A stretch of 64,000 nucleotides of DNA from positions 868,001 to 932,000 of the forward strand of contig NW_024881532.1 of NCBI RefSeq assembly GCF_019059575.1, given 5' to 3'. Numbering within the stretch: the stretch's first letter is position 1; each line of letters begins with the position of its first letter. Below the pieces are notes generated by a model. It ran no database searches. It saw nothing but the letters and a program-made list of their open reading frames with translations, and was not told where the DNA came from. This document shows positions 59,638-64,000 of this stretch, piece by piece. The DNA is from Amphibalanus amphitrite. Lineage: Eukaryota; Arthropoda; Thecostraca; Balanomorpha; Balanidae. Made by a program: the position numbers and the translations under genes.

Positions 59638-59710
59638 GTCACGTGACGTCACGACTCGTCAGCTGACGTCACGCCGTGTCGCTTAACGGAGGCATCCACC
59701 GCGTCACGTG
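59638..59710. promoter_or_regulatory. dense CRE and E-box cluster
   Basis: Within 73 bases: GTCACGTGAC at 59638-59647, TGACGTCA at 59644-59651 (overlapping it), CAGCTG at about 59661, TGACGTCA at 59664-59671, and GTCACGTG at 59703-59710. It lies about 165 bases upstream of the minus-strand ATG at 59474. A promoter for that frame is an inference. Confidence 0.5.
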
Positions 59711-60408
59711 GTAAAGGCAGCTGAAGGGACCTCGAGAAATGTGACTTTTTTGTCCTACGAATGCCGTCGTGGTGTACGAGACGTGTGGCGTCGAAATTAG
59801 ATGGAGCCTGTTCTGTTAGCTTTACCGAGAACTGCGGATAGCTCGGTTACCTTGATCGAAGCTATTTATATTATTAAGATTCCAAATGATGACAAATGAG
59901 GCTACAGTCTTGACAAGTCAAACATACCCTGATGTAGCACGAGGCATCCCATCGGTCAGTTATGGCTAAACAGCTGGCATTCACGTTTTAGGAGCGCCTA
60001 ACCAGGTCAATAGATATCTTACTTGTCAGACTCGAAGGCTTCCTCTCATATCAGACACAGTTGAATCACGTGGTGATAAATCAAGCATTTACTGTAAAAA
60101 TAGAAATTCGGCATTTGTTGACTCATCCCGAGAAGATGGAAAAACTTCCGTCGGGTAATGCGAAGAAACTCCAGCCAGCCTCGCGTGAGAAGTGATTTGT
60201 CTCTCGGTCGCGGGAGAAAGCTGCTTCCATGGAAGTTCGTCGACCTTCAAGTCATTCGACGCCGGCAATCGCTGTTTTATGAGGCGATTAGTCCCTCAGC
60301 GCTGGGTCATGTTCAGTGGAAACAGTACGCAGTCTTGGGTCGGCTTTTCTTTTAATTGATGGCACATGGCATTAACAGATATGTGATGACAGGCTGTGCT
60401 GCTCTTAA

Positions 60409-61582
60409 CCCGCGCCCCACTGGGGGGGGCTATTTATAGCCCCCCCTCCCGTTTTTCTGCAATAACTTCCAAACCGCTTAACGTATCAACGCCAAACTTT
60501 CAGTACCTTTGGCTGCATCAATTTGACACCTTGTGTCAAAATTTGAACTTCGTACCTACCATAGGTCGGCCGGAAATGACGTCAGAGTGACGTCATGTTC
60601 GGCCGATTTCGACGCAAAACATTGAACCACGGCAATCGCTCCCAAGAGCTCAGTTTTTAAGCTAGATCCAATTTCTTTGCATGAGAGGACTCATAATAGA
60701 CTGCGCTATGAAACTGCTATCTCGGATTTTCGAAATTTTGAAAATTTCGAATATTTTATATAATAAAATTCAAAATTTATATTTTTACATTTTTTTCAGT
60801 TTTTTTTTTACTTTTCGAAAAAACCGGAATATATGTGATAGAACGCATTATTATGACTAACTCTAGCAAGTTTTAGCTAAATATCTTCAAAAATGGCCAA
60901 GTTATACGCATTATTGCAAAAAATTAACAATCATTATTTTTTCAAATCAATTTTTCAGCACGAATTTGACACCGTACGCCAATATAAATAGCACCATCGT
61001 GTTCCTGAGCCCAAACTGCATCCAATAGACACCTTTTTTGTTGAAAAATTTTAACTTCAAAATTTGACCTTTTTTGACCTGAAAGTGACCTGACCCAAGC
61101 TAAATTTGACTCAAAATGACCTTGAATGACACAGACGACATCAAATTCGGAATGTTTGGCCAAAATGGACCATAAAACATGTGTCACGTGACCGACGGAT
61201 GAAATAATATTTTCGTGACCTGTGATGACCTGACCTTGACCTGAAAATCAAAGTACAAGTTTGGTACCCTCAAAATACCTAGAGCATCTGTTCACGAGTG
61301 TGTGAACCAAAAATGAGCCTGATCTGACTTGTAGGACGGCGGCCAGAGCCCAAAACGAGAAGAAGCCAAAATGCTAATAATTTTTACTTTGACCTGACCT
61401 GTGACGTCATCGGTGACCTCGAGGTCAATGAAATTAGGTTTCGCTCGACAGTTTTTCCGGGGCTATCAGACGCCGTTTGAATTTTGACGATCGGCCCAGT
61501 AGTTTCGGAGTTAGGAGGGGGGCTATGAATAGCCCCCCCCCCCAGTAGGGCGTGTTATACGCAGACCCCAGTGGGGCGCGGG
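60409..61582. mobile_element. TTAA-flanked hairpin-ended element, copy 5
   Basis: 1,174 bases between TTAA at 60405-60408 and 61583-61586. The left end CCCGCGCCCCACT abuts GGGGGGCTAT-TT-ATAGCCCCCC. The right end, read inward, is CCCGCGCCCCACTGGGGTCT, TATAACACG, a second terminal copy, then GGGGGGCTAT-TC-ATAGCCCCCC. Interior blocks match the 41775 copy closely (AAACCGGAATATATGTGATAG, GGCCGGAAATGACGTCAGAG). TGACC arrays occur at 61063-61120, 61216-61245 and 61390-61432. No transposase frame. Confidence 0.86.
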
Positions 61583-61586
61583 TTAA

Positions 61587-64000
61587 GTCGCGATCACGAT
61601 GGTCCCTTCGGCTGAAGGTAGCTGCCGTTCAGAAGCCGCTGGTGGGTGCATCGATGCGCACTAATTTCTTGGAATAAGTAAAGACACCAAAAGGGTCGCC
61701 CGAATAAATAGTTACCTTTTCGAAATAAGCCTGTACCAAATCGTGGCTGGTCACTGACCGTTTGGAAATAAACATCGTGTAGTCTTTCGGCTGCCGCCTG
61801 TGGCCGTAGGATGAATGCGACTAACCAACGCGCGGCCCCGAGAACGCGACTGCCGCCCGTTGCCTGCGACTACCCAGGTCGCCATCCTCCCATCCCCCAC
61901 AGCACATACCATGAGCCCAGACAGGGACGCTGCGTCCCATGGCGGCCACATCCGGTGAGCGGTGCAGCTAATGCAGAGCTCAGCCGCGGCGACTATGCGG
62001 CAATCGCGTCACCGGTGGCGCAAACATTTTTGCGTCAGGCGGCGGCGGCGGCGCGGCGGCGGAGGGCGCGCAGCTGCCCCAGGAGCCGCGTAAAGCCGGG
62101 ACGCGTCTGTGAGGATGGCCCGCCGCGCCCGGTTCGCAGTCACGCCCCGTTGCGTTTGACGTCTGGTCGTGACGCAAGTCGGACCGGGCTCCGGTATTCG
62201 GCGGCGTCAGTGTCGGCGAGGTGGGCCAATTAGTTCACGGCGCGTTAGACAGGCGGAGAAGTGAGTCCGCCCACACCGCGAGATTGGGCCGAGCCTGATT
62301 TGTTCGCCGGCGGTGGTGAAGGGATACTGCGGCTTGTTACATGGTGTTGTACCGTTTCAGCTTCAATGTGGTTAGGTCGGCGGTTGATTGCAAATGGGTC
62401 TTAAAAATGTAGATCTGTAACAGTAACCAGTTCGTGACGAACGAACACCCAAGGTGTAAAATGAAGTCTGTAATCTAGAATGTTGTGGATGGACAGCTTC
62501 AAATCCTCTAACAATCCTCAGTGGGCCTAGCAACAACCATCAACCATGTTCCACAGCTCTAAGAAAATCTTTCTTGGTAAATAATACCCTGAACGCCTTC
62601 TGACTGGGTACGAGATAGCTGCTTCCCTCGTTTGACAAAAGTAAAACAGAGAAACGCTACGGTTGCCTGTCAGTGCGCCATTAGGCGACGTGGAATGACG
62701 TGAAGACGAGAGCTCATTTTCATAGTGTCGAACGAACCATTGTTTGAGATGGAAACAGGGCTTCGCCGGGTTCAGGGGCCTTGTCTTCATGACCCACAAG
62801 TTGCGGCGTAAAATGAAGCGATTAGAAAGCCCAATGACCACAAACTGGCGGCTGAACGGAGCAAGACTGCGCCCAAGGTAATGACTAATGTCTAGCCCAC
62901 CGAGGGAGAGGCCAGCTGTTCCTCGAGCGAGTTCCACCAGAGGTGCCACTCCAGTCAACAGAAAGCTGGCCGTCGATTCAGCGGGGCTGTTTGACGGTTG
63001 GCCACTTCTTCAGACATATGCCACACAACCTGGCGGGCAGCCGACTTATCAGACCATATAAACCCCGGTCCAAGCCTGACCGATCTAGATCAGAGTCTGA
63101 CCAGGCTATCACCCTGACCAGCTCGCTGGCGGCTAGCCCACCTGCTCGACACCCCAAAACGGCGGCGCTCCGCCTTCTGATACAGTGCGTGAAGCGGACC
63201 GGGACCTGTCGGCCAGCGACGAGCCAGCTGTGGGCCCGTCCAGCCCTCGTGGCCTGGTTCCGGGACAAGGGTGGCAGCAGCCGGCGCCCGCGGTCTGACT
63301 GTGGGCGGCCCACGCCGACCGGTCGGCCCGCTCTGGGCGGGGGCGGGGGCGGCCACGATTGAACCACTTCTGCCGGCGGCCGGGCACCAGCGGCGCGGCG
63401 GTGTCGGTGGTGACGGTGGCGACAATGGCGGCGGTGTCCGCGGCGGCGGCGTCACGCAGGGCGTCACAGCGGCACGTGACGGCCGCGCCCGCCGACCGCC
63501 GGGTCAGTGACCCCGTTGGCACGTGCTCGGGGCTGTGGCCGCCCGCTCAGGAGCAGTCACAGTTGATCGGCTCGGCCGATGAACGGAGAGTCGTTCAGAC
63601 CGGCCGCACGGCTCTGCCGGCCGATATTTAGTAGACCGCGCACACCAAGGCTGCTGTCGGTGCACGCGTGTGCGAAGACTCGGAACCAGTTGCTGTCATA
63701 CAGGGCGCTGGTTCACAGGAAGGCGCAGTGCTCAGGAACAGGATGAGCCAGGGTGCGAGCCGTGACCGTAATAGGCAGTGGCACTTGACGTCGCAGGGAA
63801 TTCTCCGGCGGACGGCAAAAGCAGCTATCTCGGCTCCAGCGTTGGCTATCGCGGCATCAACTATGTTCGGTGCTGGCACTCCTCGCAGCAATCCGTTTGT
63901 GATCCAACAAAAAACGCAAATCCCGTGTACAATTGATATGATCAAATAGAGCGGGTCTGGTAATAGAACTGTAAAAGGCAGAAAAAAAATCACGGACGGA
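61587..64000. other. no supported gene; two GC-rich islands
   Basis: GC-rich islands at about 61.80-62.28 kb (with GGCCAATTAGTTC near its right end) and 63.13-63.63 kb. A 143-codon minus-strand frame at 62527-62958 is not recognisable. I see no repeat family here. Confidence 0.4.

Larger units (their letters stand above)
58051..60404. other. no firmly supported gene; GC island at 59.1-59.7 kb
   Basis: The island holds an open minus-strand frame from an ATG at 59474 in good start context (GCGCCCATGG), beginning MAAGMDGPPVPPSREKPGAP. It ends at a stop overlapping a weak donor (59163). It could be a first coding exon of the PDZ gene or another gene. Sequence from 59.75 to 60.4 kb is AT-rich and featureless. 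Confidence 0.35.

Noticed and set aside
62527-62958. 143-codon minus-strand ORF
   Set aside because: No family resemblance or supporting signals.

Overview
This is animal nuclear DNA. Genes are split by GT-AG introns, intergenic space is packed with non-autonomous transposons and microsatellites, and GC-rich exons and islands sit in AT-rich DNA. The proteins (a GABA-B receptor subunit 1, a BarH-type homeodomain protein, a GT92 glycosyltransferase, a two-PDZ scaffold and a class I aldolase) fit an invertebrate. I favour an arthropod, perhaps a crustacean, but nothing in the window proves it.

Layout. At 1.8-2.9 kb an uninterrupted class I fructose-bisphosphate aldolase ORF lies on the minus strand. 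At 6.1-10.4 kb, minus strand, four exons rebuild a complete 215-residue BarH-family homeobox gene with an N-terminal eh1-like motif and a promoter region with two CCAAT boxes. From 11.0 to 17.3 kb is a transposon field: a 241-bp foldback, three elements of one TTAA-flanked MITE family, one larger TTAA-flanked element and two copies of a 150-bp MITE. At 17.45-25.22 kb, minus strand, sixteen exons with matching phases give a 1,076-residue GABA-B receptor subunit 1. From 25.2 to 39.6 kb there is no supported gene. It holds GA-rich microsatellites, a TTAA element, a decayed LINE, and an 8.2-kb hAT-like element with an 8-bp target duplication. That element contains a second 4.8-kb hAT-like element, which in turn carries a decayed mariner, a TTAA MITE, a 150-bp MITE and a minisatellite. 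At 39.6-41.2 kb, plus strand, is a single-exon GT92 (DUF23) glycosyltransferase. At 46.3-51.0 kb, minus strand, five exons encode the C-terminal 605 residues of a PDZD2/IL-16-like protein whose 5' end I could not place. From 51.0 to 64.0 kb there are two more TTAA elements, GC-rich islands, a cluster of GTCACGTGAC and TGACGTCA sites, and short tandem repeats, with no firm gene.

The genes share no obvious pathway. The most unusual signal is a family of five diverged TTAA-flanked elements (near 11.8, 26.8, 41.8, 51.3 and 60.4 kb). They share an asymmetric end architecture, G-run/C-run hairpins whose inner bases differ between copies yet still pair, and arrays of TGACC/TGACCT repeats. The second is a five-fold 32-bp tandem duplication across the 5' splice site of GABA-B receptor exon 7.

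Exon limits were read by eye from splice consensus, phase agreement and family similarity. No alignment or search was run.
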